Positions 40,417 through 51,820 are shown, counted from the first letter of the stretch. The stretch: DNA of 64,000 nt from Rhodotorula mucilaginosa (GCA_034406715.1 CP137870.1:434001-498000), one strand, 5' to 3'. A program made the numbers and translations. Notes: generated from the letters alone by a model not told the origin.

Positions 40417-40574
40417 GGGAGCTGATTGCCGATCAGCGGCTGCCTAGCATGCATTCTCGAGTCGCTCCGAGTGTTCATCGTGTCTCGAGCAAACTCCAGG
40501 ATTGTCAGGAGGGTGAACAACAGCAGCCGGAGTTTGGCCGTCCTCACGCGTCGCTGGTCACGTGACCGCGTCAT

Positions 40575-40781
40575 CGCTCCTCAGTCGTGCAGGGGAGGCG
40601 CAAGCTAGCTTAAGCAGGAGTTCGATCGCTACAAAACTCGGCCGAGCGGGGACCCCACTGCGGCGGCAGGAACGACCGAGACACACGCGCCCGGGTCACT
40701 CGAGCTGGGTGTCCTGCAGCTCTTGTTCCTGCTATACATACGCTGACTAGCGATAGCACTGTACCGACGAGCTAGAGCAAC
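40575..40781. promoter_or_regulatory. Divergent region upstream of the dioxygenase gene
   Basis: 207 bp between the DUF6589-like start and the dioxygenase start. It contains TATACATACG at 40734-40743, a weak TATA-like element about 40 bp before the dioxygenase ATG. Confidence 0.3.
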
Positions 40782-42227
40782 ATGTCGGTGATCAAGACCG
40801 GTCTCGGAGAACGCCTCGTCTCGAACGACGTCGAGGGCAAGAGTTTCACGGAGCTGCCGGTTATCGACCTCTCGCGGCTCCAGTCGGACAGCGTCGAGGA
40901 GCGCAGAGCTCTGGCTGCAGAGGTGCGCTACACATGGTGCAATCTCGCAGGCCCTATAGCTGACTATCGAGCGCCTGCAGGTCCAGGAGGTGAGGTCGAC
41001 TCGCTATCGCTGGTGATCCGTCGAGTTCCGTCCGCTCACTCCGCCCGCTCTCCACGCCTCGCCTGCCCGCTCCTTTTGAGACGCGCTTACTGTAACAGGC
41101 TGCTATCGCGACCGGCTTCTTCTACATTTCGAACCACGGCGTTCCGCAGGATGTGCTCGACGCTGCGTTCGACCAGGCAAAGACCTTTTTCGCGCAACCC
41201 ATGGAGAAAAAGATGGAAGTCGACCACAAGCTCGGAGACAGCTTCAAGGGTTACGTTCGTGAGTTGCGGCGCGCGAGCTTTTAGAACTTTCCTGCCGGTC
41301 GAGCGGAAACGCTCGCGGGCCCGCGCTGGCTCAATTGAATTCGGAGGCTGATGCTCGACCGCGCTGCCTGCAGCTTTGAAGGGCGAGAACGTCGACCCGG
41401 CGAGCCGAGGAGACATGCACGAGGCGTTCGACCTCGGCGACGACCACTCGGCCATGTCGTCCACCCAAACTTCGGGCAACGTCTGGCCGTCCGCCGAAGA
41501 CTTGCCCGACTTCCGCCCGACGCTGCAGCGCGCTTACAGCGAGATCATGGCGCTCGGTCAGCGCCTCTTCCCACTCTTTGCTCTCGCGCTCGACCTCCCG
41601 GAGCAGTACTTTGCGGACAAGCTCAAGCACCCTGGGTCGGCCATGCGCGTCCTGCATTACCCGCCGCAGTTCGGACCGGTCGACACGAAGGAGATCGGAA
41701 TCGGTGCCCATACGTGAGAGGTGTCTCCCTTGCTGCGCAGCTTCTTTTGGCTGTACTCGGGCTGACGAGGCCTTCCCGCTCTTCTCAGTGATTACGAGTG
41801 CTTCACGCTCTTGGCGCAGTACGGCGACGTCCAGGCGTTGCAGGTTCTGAACGCTGCCGGAGAATGGATCCAAGCCTCGCCGAAGCCTGGCACCTTTGTC
41901 GTCAACATCGGAGACCAGCTGCAGCGCATCACCAGTATGTCTGCTTCTGTCTTCCACCTCCTAGACAAGCTCGGATCTGACCGGACTACAACAGACGGAG
42001 TCTTCAAGTCGACCGTCCACCGCGCCATCAACCGCACGGGCCAGGACCGCATGTCGATGCCGTTCTTCTTCGGTCTCGACTACGACGCCATGCTCGAGAC
42101 GCTCCCATCTTGCATCACGGAGGACCGACCGGCGAAGTATGAGCCGATCACGGCGGGCGCGTACGTCGAGAAGCGGATGAAGGAGACTTATGTCCGCCCA
42201 GCGGAGGAGGTTGCAGCCACGGCGTGA
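40782..42227 (+). CDS. 2-oxoglutarate/Fe(II)-dependent dioxygenase (isopenicillin N synthase-like)
   Basis: Soluble non-haem iron oxygenase of the DIOX_N/2OG-FeII_Oxy family; the substrate cannot be told from sequence. The N-terminal domain has ELPVIDLSRLQSDSVEE and TGFFYISNHGVPQDVLD. The catalytic part has HEAFDLGDDH, MRVLHYPPQFGP, GIGAHTDYECFTLLAQYGDV (the HxD ligands), TFVVNIGDQLQRIT, STVHRAINRTGQDRMSMPFF (distal His, then the Arg that binds 2-oxoglutarate). All three iron ligands and the RxS motif are present, so it should be active. Seven exons or so; exon 2 is only 9 nt (40981-40989, Val-Gln-Glu). About 340 residues, the normal length. Confidence 0.85.
40981..40989 (+). other. Nine-nucleotide microexon in the dioxygenase gene
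   Basis: GTCCAGGAG, between acceptor CGCCTGCAG and donor GTGAGG, phase 0 on both sides. It joins …LAAE (exon 1 ends at 40922) to AAIATGFFYI (exon 3 starts at 41099), keeping the helix spacing usual in this family. Confidence 0.7.
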
Positions 42228-42403
42228 TTTGAAGAAGTAAATGGTTGCAGAAGGGGCATTGATTTCTAAGGTTTAATGGTCATCTGTTCTCTCTCGACGG
42301 TCGTTCGGGCGGTTCCGACTCGGGAACGTTGAAGTTCGTTTGACTCGAAGATGATTGCAGAGAGCATGGGTACAATACGAGCAAAGTGGCAGGGAAGCCG
42401 GTC

Positions 42404-43008
42404 TTAACCGGGTCCAACCTGCGAGGGCAAAGTGGTCGATCAGTCCCGTCGCGAAATGCAGTCGGTGCTTCGCGCAGCAAGCGCACCTTGGGGATGTCGT
42501 AATGCTCCGACATGTTTTCCAACTTTTCGTTGAACTCGGCGACGCGCTCCTTGTGGGACTTGAGCGCCTGCTTGGCCGCTTTGTCGAGGAGCTATGCGAC
42601 GAAGAGAGAGAGCCAAAGGTCAGGCTCTCTTGACTGGTGAAGGCCGTCGTCTCAAAGGGTCCTCACTCACCCGCTTGCGCTGAACTTCCTCGAATCGGCG
42701 CTCGGCCTCCGTCTTGTACGGGTTGGCGGTCGAGCCCGACGCAGAGGCAGACGACGCGACCTCGCGGTCGGAGCCTGACCCGCTCGCAGCGGCGGCCGTC
42801 TCCTCCTCGCGCAGCTTTTGCGACGTGCTCGACTTGCTCTTCTTCTTCTTCTTTTTACTGCGCGCCGTGGGCAACGCGGTCAGTGAGTCGGTCGAGGTGC
42901 GTCAAAGGTTGTGCGATGAGGTGGACCGGCGACGACTCACGCCTCTGCTCCACCGCCCTTGAGCTTGAGAGACCCGCCTGGTCGATGTTGGTAGTCTGAG
43001 CTCGGCAT
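42404..43008 (-). CDS. FAM32A-like nuclear protein
   Basis: Small Lys-rich protein of the FAM32A/DUF1754 family, reported in animals as a spliceosome-associated protein. The start MPSSDYQHRPGGSLKLKGGG matches the conserved FAM32A opening. After an intron comes a Lys/Ser-rich tract, then TANPYKTEAERRFEEVQRKR. A further exon reads LLDKAAKQALKSHKERVAEF, NEKLENMSEHYDIPK, the signature C-terminus. A final intron (donor GTGCGC) adds only VGPG before the stop, where the animal protein ends VSWTK-like. Acidic/Ser low-complexity sequence lies between. About 145 residues. Function in fungi is inferred only from the family. Confidence 0.75.
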
Positions 43009-43357
43009 CCTTGTTCAGGCGACGTCGCAGGCCACGAAGGCCCCCTGGTCACACCTGCTTAGAGAGAGAGAGGGCCAACGAGGCGCGGGCGGAAGGGAGG
43101 CTGGCTGATCCCGACAGCTCCGCGGAGTTACAGACAATGTGCTCTTGCCCGGCTGTCCTTCGACGATAATTCGCATAACTGCATCGAGATCACAGCGCTG
43201 ACCAACAGGTAGACTGGAAGCTGGATATAGGGTTTGCGATCCAGAGGTTTGAGGATTTCGGCACGCCGGCGTCCGACTCGCCGACTGCGTGGACGCGCTT
43301 CACTTGCCTCTGCTCTCTTCCCTACTCAACCTCCATACGCCGATCCACGTTCACAGG
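43009..43357. promoter_or_regulatory. Divergent region of FAM32A-like and acyl-CoA dehydrogenase genes
   Basis: 349 bp with a short GA run near 43062-43070. No named element was recognised. Confidence 0.35.
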
Positions 43358-45463
43358 ATGCTCTCGCGAATTGCCCGCTCGACTGCCCGCCGCGCCCCTG
43401 CGTGGGCCCCTCGCGTCCAGCCGAGGTACGCTCCCTACCCGCGATCCCCCACTTGGCGCACTTTCGCCTTTGCTCCTCGGGAAACCACGCTCGAGCTCAT
43501 CGCTGACACCCGGTCCCTACACGCGCAGGGCATTCTCGTCCTATGTCGAAGGAGAGGCGCCCACTTCGCTCTACACTCTCACCGAGGAGGAGATCATGCT
43601 CAAGGACCTCGGTCAGTCTCTTCCGCTTGCTGCCGCCGCTACCCTCGCGTCTTCGAGATCGCCACTCCGTTCCGCGGTATTTACAGCGTACTGACGACAC
43701 ATTGCGCGCACAGTCAAGAAATTCTCGGACGAGGTCGTTGCTCCCAAGGTGGCCGAGATGGACGAGAACGAAAAGATGGACCCGGCAATCATCAAGGGCC
43801 TCTTTGAGCAGGGCGTGAGTGTTCCGACGCTAGGCTCGACTGCAACGGGACAACCTCACTAACGGAGAGCGTTCGGCTCGCGCCGCCTAGTTGATGGGAA
43901 TCGAGACTTCGCCCGACCACGGAGGCGCCGGCGCCTCGTTCACCAGCGCGATCCTCGTCATCGAGGAGCTCGCCAAGGTCGACCCCTCCGTCAGTGTGTG
44001 CTGCGACGTCCACAACACCCTCGTCAACACCGTCTTCCGCAAGTACGCGAGCCAGCACCTCCAGGACAAGTACCTCCCGCAGCTTTCGACTGAGAAGGTG
44101 CGCGAGTGCAACCACTTTAAGGCAACCGTTTGCCGTGTGTTCCAGCTTCTGACCACTCGCACTCGCAGCTGGGCTCGTTCTGCCTGTCCGAGCCGGCGTC
44201 TGGCTCGGACGCCTTTGCGCTCAAGACGACCGCCAAGAAGAGCGAGGACGGCTCTTACTACACCCTGAACGGCAGCAAGATGTGGATTACGAATTCAGCG
44301 GAAGCCGACATCTTCCTCGTACGTATACGCCCAGGCAGACCCAGGCCCGTAAAGGCGAGCGCGAGAAACCAATCAAACTGACGGCCCGAAATCTGTTGTC
44401 CCCCCCAATCCTACCATTCTTTTACCCGCCGCAGGTCTTTGCGACTCTGGACCCGAGCAAGGGTTACAAGGGCATCTCGTGCTTCGTCGTTGAGAAGGAG
44501 ATGGGCATCCAGATTGCCAAGAAGGAGAAGAAGGTTTGTCGCCGTGGCCTGGTCTTGCCGGCTTCCTCTGCAGCGTGTACAGAGGCTGACCGCCCACCAT
44601 ATACAGCTCGGTATCCGCGCGTCGTCGACCTGCACTCTCGCCTTTGACGATGTCAAGATCCCGGCTGAGAACCTTCTCGGCGAGGAAGGCAAGGGTTACA
44701 AGTCAGTCCAGAGCCCGGTCGCTTTTCCTCGCCTGCCTGCCAAACTGACACATGTACGAATTCTGCGCCCAGGTACGCGATCGAGATCCTCAACGAGGGT
44801 CGTGTCGGCATTGCCGCGCAGATGGTCGGTCTCGCGCAGGGCGCTTTCGACAAGGCGGTTCCGTACACGTTCGAGCGCAAGCAGTTCGGCCAGGCTGTCG
44901 GCAACGTGCGTATTGTCATTTGTATTCCTCACATTGAAGAGGATGCTAACCCCCGTCATGTCACCGTTCGCGGACCGCAGTTCCAGGGCATGCAGATGCA
45001 GTTTGCCGACGTCGCGACCGAGATCGAGGCGGCTCGTCTCCTCACGTACAACGCCGCGCGGTTGAAGGAACAGGGTCACGAGTTCACCAAGCAGGCCGCC
45101 ATGGCCAAGTGGTACTCGTCGGTCATTGCGCAGAAGGCTTCCGGCAGCGCGATCGAGTGGGCCGGCGGAGTCGGCTACACTCGCGAGACGGGTATCGAGA
45201 AGTACTGGCGGGACTCGAAGAGTGAGTCGACTGTTCCTCCGTTTGGAGTTCACGGGACCCAGTTGTGAACCGCGTTTTGACGCTTTTTACCCTCTCCGCA
45301 GTCGGCGCGCTCTACGAGGGTACCAGCAACATCCAGCAGATCACCATCGGTACCTTTCCACTCTCACCTAATGCTTCTCGGAGCATGTCATTTGGTTCAC
45401 ACCGTGCTGACGGCGAGTCTCGCTTTTGCAGGCAAGTTCATCACCAAAGAGTACGGTGCTTGA
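43358..45463 (+). CDS. Short/branched-chain acyl-CoA dehydrogenase, mitochondrial
   Basis: FAD enzyme that oxidises acyl-CoA to the 2,3-enoyl-CoA, passing electrons to ETF. The presequence begins [20 protein letters not shown]. Domain landmarks: [152 protein letters not shown], and [20 protein letters not shown] with the catalytic Glu in YEGTSN. The C-terminus is TKEYGA. The motif set is closest to ACADSB (2-methylbutyryl/isobutyryl-CoA), pointing to isoleucine/valine breakdown or short-chain oxidation. Around ten short introns. About 420 residues, normal for the family. Confidence 0.87.
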
Positions 45464-45860
45464 GCGCCCACACGACGCGCTCTTCGACTGTCCTTTCCTT
45501 TCCGCTCGCATCTATACAATCTGTGCCTACTCTGCAATACCGTCCATTCCGTATCCCACCGCGCGTCCTCGGCTATCCTTATCGACGTCGTCAGCGAGCC
45601 TGAGCGAGAACGCTGGGATCACCGTCAACCGGAGCGCAACGTTCGAGCGCTCGGACCGAAGCGATCTCGAGGTTGTCACGCGAGAGTGCAGCTGCGCAGA
45701 TTCCGGGGAAGGCAGAGCGGAGGGAAAGCTCGCAATCGGAGGGTTTCGAGGGAAGCGGTCCAAGCTCTCTTCGATCTGGAGCCAAGTGGGGGAGGCGATC
45801 ATTTCACCGAGTCGGACCCCGCTTGACTCTGATCTCTTCACATCGATTTGCTGCTCGACC
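45464..45860. other. Intergenic stretch upstream of the permease gene
   Basis: 397 bp between two same-strand genes. No gene or named element was recognised. Confidence 0.35.
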
Positions 45861-48298
45861 ATGGCTCCGAGCGACAAGGACAGCATCGACACGTACGGCG
45901 ACGAAGAGCAGCTTGTCAGTCTCGCGGTGCACGAGCCCCTGCGCTGCAGAGGACGACCCGCGATGAGGGAGCGCGAGTCTCGGTCTGCATCCTGAAGCCG
46001 AACTTCAACACCGACAAACGAATCTCATCCGAACGTGTACGGCTTAAACACTAGAAACCTCCCAGTCTACGGGGTTCAACATCCCCTTCACTAGGTCGCT
46101 ACGGGTGCTCCCCTGCCTTCCCACGCACCTTTGGCTTTGCTCGCAACTCTCGTGTGCATGTTGGAGCCCGTCGGGGTGATTCCCGTGGCCTCCTCATTGT
46201 GCACGTGTGTTGACGGAGTAGGCCAAAGGTTGGGAAGGGTTACGCCACTTCTCGCTGTCCCTCTTTCTCCCGCTTGCAGGGAGGAAGGGGGGTCTTTCGC
46301 GGCGAGAGTGCGCCGGGGTGCTGAGATGATACCGTTTGAACTTGTTCCACCTTAATGGGTGCGAAAGGATGCGGCCAAACACTTTGCCTTCTCTTCATCC
46401 CGCCGTCTCTGGGCGAGGACAGGCTTAGAAACCCTCCCTTTTCTCTATTCCTCTTTTTCTGGAGACGGAAACTGATTTTTGACGAGTTTGTACTTGAAGG
46501 CGTCCTTCGGGTACAAGCAGGTGGGGAACAGACGCGATTCTCTTACTTGTTCCTTGCGCGAGAGTCCCTAGCTGACCCCCTTGTTGCTCTCCAGGTTCTC
46601 CATCGCACATGGGCACAATTCGAGGCCTTCATGGCCGGGTTCGGTTCCCTCTACGTCGTCGGAGGCGCGCGCTTGCTCTACTCTTACGGACTCTACAACG
46701 GCGGCCCGGTTGCGCTATGGACGAGCATGCTCGTCACCTGCGTCTTCATGTGCATTACCGGTGAGTTTCTCTGTCCTGGTTCGTTCGTCCGTTCAAAGAC
46801 TGACTCCCGCCGCCCTTCAGCCGCTTGTCTCGCCGAAATCTGCTCCTCCATCCCGTTGAGCGGCTCCATCTACGTCTGGGCTGCCGAAGCTGGCGGGAAG
46901 AAATATGGCCGCTTCTTCGGCTTCGTCGTGTGAGTTGGCTCTCCCCGATCAAGTTCAAAAAGCGGCCAACTAAACAATCCGTTTCTGGCCCTTCCAGCGC
47001 CTACTGGTCGTCGACGGCATGGACTTCGTTCGTCGCCTCCAACACGCAGGGAACGACCAACTATATCCTGTCCGAGTTGACCGTCTTCAACAAGGCGTTC
47101 CCGGGCGGACTCGACCCGTCCAACATCAAGTTCCGCGCCGTGCAGTGGGCCATCTCGGAGGTCTTCCTGGTCATCGCGATCGCGTCCAACTTGATCTCGC
47201 CGCGCAAGTTTGCTTGGATCTTCAAGGCGTCGGCGATCATCATCGCGCTCGACCTCCTCCTGACCGTTGTTTGGCTCCCGATCGGCGTCTCCAAGACGTA
47301 CGGGTTCCAGAGCGCCAAGTGGGTCTTTACGCAGTACGAGAACGGGACCGGCTCGAGCTCGAACGTCTGGGCCTTCATGCTCGCGTTCCTTTCGACTTCG
47401 GGCGTCCTGACCGGATGGGATGCGTCGGGCCACATTGCCGAGGAGACCAAGAACGCCTCGGTCGCGTCGGCGCGCGGCATGTTCTGGTCATGCGTCGCCT
47501 CGGCCGTGTTGGCGTTCCCGCTCCTGCTCCTGTTCGAGTTCTGCTCGCCCGACATCGACACGCTGTTTTCGATCACGACGCCACAGCCGTTCGTCATCAT
47601 CTACCAACTCGCGCTCGGGAAAGGAGGCCAACTCGTCATGACCATTGTCGCGACGGTCGGCCTCTTGATCAACACGTCTCTCGCCGTCACGGCAGCGTCG
47701 CGACTCATCTTTGCGATCGCCCGCGACGGAATCCTTCCCGGCTCGAAATGGATCGGCAAGGTCGACCAGAACGGCCAACCGCGGAACGCGATCCTGTTCA
47801 TCGGGTTCATTGCGGCAATCCTCCTCTGCACCATCTTGCCGTCTGCCGTCGCGTTCACGTCGCTCATCTCCTGCGGCGGAGTTCCGACGATTGCGGCGTA
47901 CGCCCTCATTCCAGTTTTGCGCCTCCTCTTCACTCGCGGAGAATTCGCCAACGCCAAGTGGTCGAACGGGCGTTTTTCGGTGCCGTTCTGCTTCATTGCA
48001 GCCGCTTTCAACCGTGAGTCCATTTCCTGTCGTGAAGCACGTTCAGATTTCGGAAACTCATTCGCCACCTTCTTCTGCAGTTTACCTCCTCGGACCGCTC
48101 TTCTCGCCCCTCGAGTTCCCGGTCACTGCCCAAAACTTCAACTTTTCGTCGGTCATCTTTGTCTTTGTCACCCTGTGCGGCGCCGTGTCGTGGTGGGTCG
48201 TCCCGGAGGACATGTGGCTGTCCCGTCGCGCGCTCAAGCGCATCGAGGACTCGGCCGCCGGACCTGGCAGCGCCGAGGGGGAAACTCACAAGATCTGA
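45861..48298 (+). CDS. Amino-acid/GABA-type permease (APC superfamily)
   Basis: Plasma or vacuolar membrane proton-coupled amino-acid/amine transporter of the fungal Uga4/BAT1-like group. Exon 1 (45861-45914) encodes MAPSDKDSIDTYGDEEQL. A 585-bp intron, huge for this window, ends at 46499; a 21-nt exon (46500-46520) gives ASFGYKQ, completing the family's 'L-A-x-x-GYKQ' opening; the next exon starts at 46595 with VLHRTWAQFEAFMAG. Membrane features include AACLAEICSSIPLSGSIYVW, TGWDASGHIAEETKNASVAS, NTSLAVTAASRLIFAIARDG and ISCGGVPTIAAYALIPVLRL. The C-terminus is cytosolic (RIEDSAAGPGSAEGETHKI). About 12 membrane helices and 540 residues, normal for the family. Substrate is not readable. Confidence 0.82.
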
Positions 48299-48944
48299 GG
48301 CGCGGAGGATACTCTGCCCGCTATAATGTTCAGGAGCACGTAGCGTAGCGATCGGTGGAAAGCGGATGAATTTCCGCTTCCAGCTGGGAAGAAAGAGAGA
48401 AAAAGAAATTTGCCTAGAGAGAACACGACCCGTCGTGAACGTTCGTAGAGCGCACAGCGAGAGGTCATACATCGACTACATACAGTATGGCAGAGTTCAT
48501 TATAAGCGCCTTTCTGATTTGGCGAAAACATCTGGGGAAGCGGATTTAGCGTAGGAGCCGAAGACTGGCCTCCTGCTCTACACACTGCGGCGGGGTCCTT
48601 CTCTTGCAGCGAGCGAGCAGCGCAAACGAGTCGCTCTACCCTTGTTGGCGCCGAGGTCATCCATCCGTACGCCTGTGTCCCTCTGCGGCCCCCCCCCGCC
48701 TCACGACGTCGACGTCGGTGCCCCGCTAGGCGCTTTGCCCAACACAAACGTGGAGGAACCTCGACCGCGGATCGCATACGCACGGGAACGCACTTGCTAT
48801 CGCTGTGCGCGGGCTCTCACCGACGCTGGTATCGCCAGAGAGCAAGAGGAACGAGCGACGACGACGCGAGAACGAGATCATCGGTTCGCTTGCTGGCTCT
48901 GACCTCGACGGTACGCAGAGCGACGAGAGGCTCGCCGATCCGAC
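48299..48944. other. Long upstream region of the bHLH gene
   Basis: 646 bp containing the permease 3' end and probably a long 5' UTR/promoter for the bHLH factor. A C run lies near 48690. No gene is supportable. Confidence 0.35.
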
Positions 48945-49070
48945 ATGTCGCTCCCGCACGGGCAAGATCCGCCCGCGGGACACGTCGCGCACCAACTCGC
49001 TGCCTCTTCCTCGTCGTCGGCCCCGCCACCGACCGCTTCGACCTCGTCTCACACCGCGGCGCCCAACATA

Positions 49071-49101
<31 letters not shown>

Positions 49102-51357
49102 GACTGCCTCCCGTATCGCTCCCGTCCGCAGACCTCTTCGCAAACTCGGTGAGTCATTGTGGGAAAAGGTCCCGGCAATCCTGTGCGGAACGTTCGCTAA
49201 ACCTTGTGCAAACGAACCTCACCCAGGCTTTCGCTGGCGGTCGTCGTCAATCCATCAACTCCGACCCGTTTCTGCATGCCTTTTCGGCCGCGCATGACGT
49301 CGGCACCGGACACCCCCGTCCTGGCGACCCGTATCGCCTTATGCCGACGGCAGGCTCCCATCACGTGCACGACGGCCTCTCGCTTCCGAATGTGCATCCG
49401 CAACCCGGCGCGAGCGGTCCGAATGCGAATGGTGCGGATGGCCACGCTAACGGCCTGAACGACCGATGGCATCCAGGACTCGAGTCCAGCTTCCCCGGGT
49501 ACCCTTCGACGAGTGGGTCGACGCAGCACAACGGTCTCTACGGCCAGCCCGTCCAGCAGCACTTCGCACCTTCGCCCTCCGTCGGTCCGCTCTCGTCTTA
49601 TCGGTTCGGCGGGCCTTCACAAACACCGCTGGGATCGAGCGCACCCGCCGGCGCTGCCCCGACGGATGCGCCTTTGTACGTCGACTATTCCATGCGGAGA
49701 GCTTCGCTCTCGCGGTCCGCGAACGAGCCAGTCTCCCCGCGCAGGACACCTTCCGGTCGAGCGAGTCCTACGTCAGGCGTGAAGAGGAAGGCTCAGGATG
49801 AGGGAGATGCGGGTCGCGGCCAGTCACCGTACATGGGTGGACCAGGACAACCCACCAGCGGACTGCCCGACTCGAAGCGTCAGACGTCTGCGCTCGGCAG
49901 TTCCGACAAACTCGGCCAGTCTGGTCCACAAAACGGCCAGCAGGATCTGGGCTTGCCCGGTCCTCATGTCGCCCCGTGGGAGGAGCAGCGTCGTGATAGC
50001 GACGGCAGCTACGCCAGTTCGGGCGGTCACTCGTACTCGATGACGTCCTATGCACCGCCCCACTCGCTGCCCTCGAGTTCTTCGACAGCCTACGACTCTC
50101 GCCCGCCGTCAGCGCCGGCTCCGAATCAACCCGTGCTCGCCGGTTCACCCTGGGACGGCCGCGTGCAGCAAACAACACACTACAATCCGCTCGATCAGGC
50201 GGCCGCCGGCGCCGCCATGTTTGCTCGCCGACCGAGTATACCCAGCGTCAGTCAGATGATGCAAGGGCTCCCGTCAGGCTTTGTCGGTGGCTCGAACGCA
50301 CAGCCGGTCGGACCTCCAGGATCCGTGCCCCCCTTCGCCGCCGGAGGAGCTCGACCCGGCCAACCGGCCCTGACGGTCTCGTCCGTCCCGGCGACACCGA
50401 GCGAGCGCAATCACCCACGGCAGTCTCGCTCGGCGAGCAATCCGGCGTTCCAGTCCGCCGAACCGGCACCTCAGCCCGCTCACCCAGGATCTCGCCCGGA
50501 TTGGCAGACCCACTCTCAGGCGTCGACTCGACAAAACTCGAGCGGTTCGATCCACCTCGACCCGCTCTCGCTTCCCGGAAGCCTGATGAACAAGGACTCG
50601 CCGTACTCGCGAAGTCCCGAGCTGCGTGTCAGCCACAAACTCGCAGAGCGCAAGCGACGGAAAGAGATGACGCAACTTTTCGAAGACCTTCGAGATTCCC
50701 TGCCTTTCGACCGCGGGCTCAAGGCGAGCAAATGGGAGATTCTGAGCAAAGGCAAGTCGACTTTGCTCATCTTCAAAGCCGTTCAAGTTCGAGCACTGAC
50801 TCGAGAATCTTTGGTCTCTCTCAGCCATCGAGTACGTGGCCCAGCTCAAGTCGTACACCGCCGAGCTGGCCGAAGACAACCGAAATTTGCGGCAGCACTA
50901 CGGCTTACCTCCCGGTCCGGCCATGCCCGTGCACGACGGCTCGACAGACGGCGGCAGCGGCGGTATCACCAGCGGTTCTCATCAATACGACGATCGTCCG
51001 CTTCAGCAGTCTCGGGGCGCTTCGCCGCACGGCGGATTACCAATGGGCGTCGCGAACGCTGCTCCGAACGCGCCGAGTCGGCAGCTACAATGGCACGAGC
51101 ACCTCGACGCCGACGCGATGCAGGATCGCAAACCCAACCCTGCTCACTTTGCCAAGCAGACGGGTCATAGTCCCGTCTTTCCGTCGCGCTTGCATTCGCA
51201 ATTCGGGACGTCCAGCCAACACAGCACGCCGCAGCCGAGTCCGACGTTGCCACCATCGTCGACGACGGGGTCAGGGCGCAACACGCCCGCAGTCGGAACA
51301 GAGTCGCCGCATCCGCTCGACCGGTCAATGACGGGTCCTCCGGTCTCTGCAGGGTAG
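48945..51357 (+). CDS. bHLH transcription factor, Esc1-like
   Basis: About 750 residues, mostly disordered Ser/Pro/Gln/Gly. The DNA-binding domain near residue 540 reads [52 protein letters not shown]. The basic region has the E-box residues His, Glu and Arg, and the whole resembles S. pombe Esc1, a regulator of sexual differentiation. The second helix is completed only by removing an intron (50752-50824) with a GC donor (G|GCAAGT), a good branch (ACTGAC) and acceptor CTCTCAG. Reading through would replace helix 2. An earlier intron lies after LFANS (49150-49226 area). A poly-Ala run from GCC repeats lies near the start, and a heptad-like [14 protein letters not shown] after helix 2 may extend dimerisation. 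Target genes are unknown. Confidence 0.82.
49071..49098 (+). repeat. GCC trinucleotide run (poly-Ala) in the bHLH gene
   Basis: About nine in-frame GCC units encoding a run of Ala near the N-terminus. Confidence 0.8.
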
Positions 51358-51820
51358 CCGATCTTTCCTTTTGCCATGCATGCGAGTCAAAGACCTGCTG
51401 TGGCACGCGTCGAGGACAACGCGAGCTCGGTGAGGACCTGCGCGTGAGACTTGCGATGCGTTTTCGCTTTCAGAGATGGACCGCCTGTACGCCGCGCCTC
51501 TACCATATTCGGCGTATCTCTGAGAACTGGAGAAGCTACGTATAGGTCGCGGACAGGAGCTCGAGTACGTCGCGCGCTCGCGTGCGTGAGCTGCGACCGC
51601 GTGGCAAATTGAACGCGTGCGCGACGCGTCCGTCTGCGTCTTTTTTCTTTCTCCTTTCTCGTCTCTCTTTCTCCAGTCGCTCGCTCCTAGTTTCGTTCCT
51701 AACCCTGTACCGCGAATACTCGCACCTACACTTCCTTTCCGAGCCTCCCGCGAAGCTGGTCCTTCGCCGTCCTTTCCCACCCTTCCAACTCTCCCTTGTC
51801 TTCCGAACGCGTCCCCGAAC
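51358..51820. promoter_or_regulatory. Upstream region of the CAP gene with clustered ACGCGT sites
   Basis: 463 bp between genes. ACGCGT hexamers lie at 51613-51618, 51624-51629 and 51807-51812, with a fourth at 51985-51990 in the first intron. CT-rich tracts lie at 51640-51690 before the start. ACGCGT is the MBF (MCB) core in yeasts; function here is not shown. Confidence 0.4.

Larger units (their letters stand above)
39194..40574 (-). pseudogene. Truncated DUF6589-like gene
   Basis: Two exons (40574-39561 and 39502-39194) joined by a normal intron (donor GTGAGT, acceptor GATCGACAG). The part just after the junction, VAIVIVSQLMYLRCRSSNLL and PLVTGLF to SLRISASYATVRRLI, follows the 'SRxxxxxLLPLVxG…YSTV' pattern I know from large multicopy basidiomycete proteins with a DUF6589 domain. 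Upstream, ALDALKACGFSVRSLNLALA fits their N-terminal helical part. Those proteins normally run for several hundred more residues. Here the frame stops soon after, and nothing downstream on this strand continues it. The family's function is unknown; its patchy, multicopy spread suggests mobile or selfish behaviour (inference). A 48-nt Pro/Ala repeat and a 24-nt tandem repeat lie inside the reading frame. Confidence 0.45.

Noticed and set aside
39196-40574. Possible CRISPR-like or satellite array in the gene-poor island
   Set aside because: Only two copies of each repeat (24 bp and 48 bp) exist, without spacers; they are simple intragenic tandem duplications in a eukaryote.
40610-40640. B-box-like GAGTTCGATCGCTAC as a tRNA gene
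   Set aside because: No matching A-box, cloverleaf stems or terminator T run were found around it.
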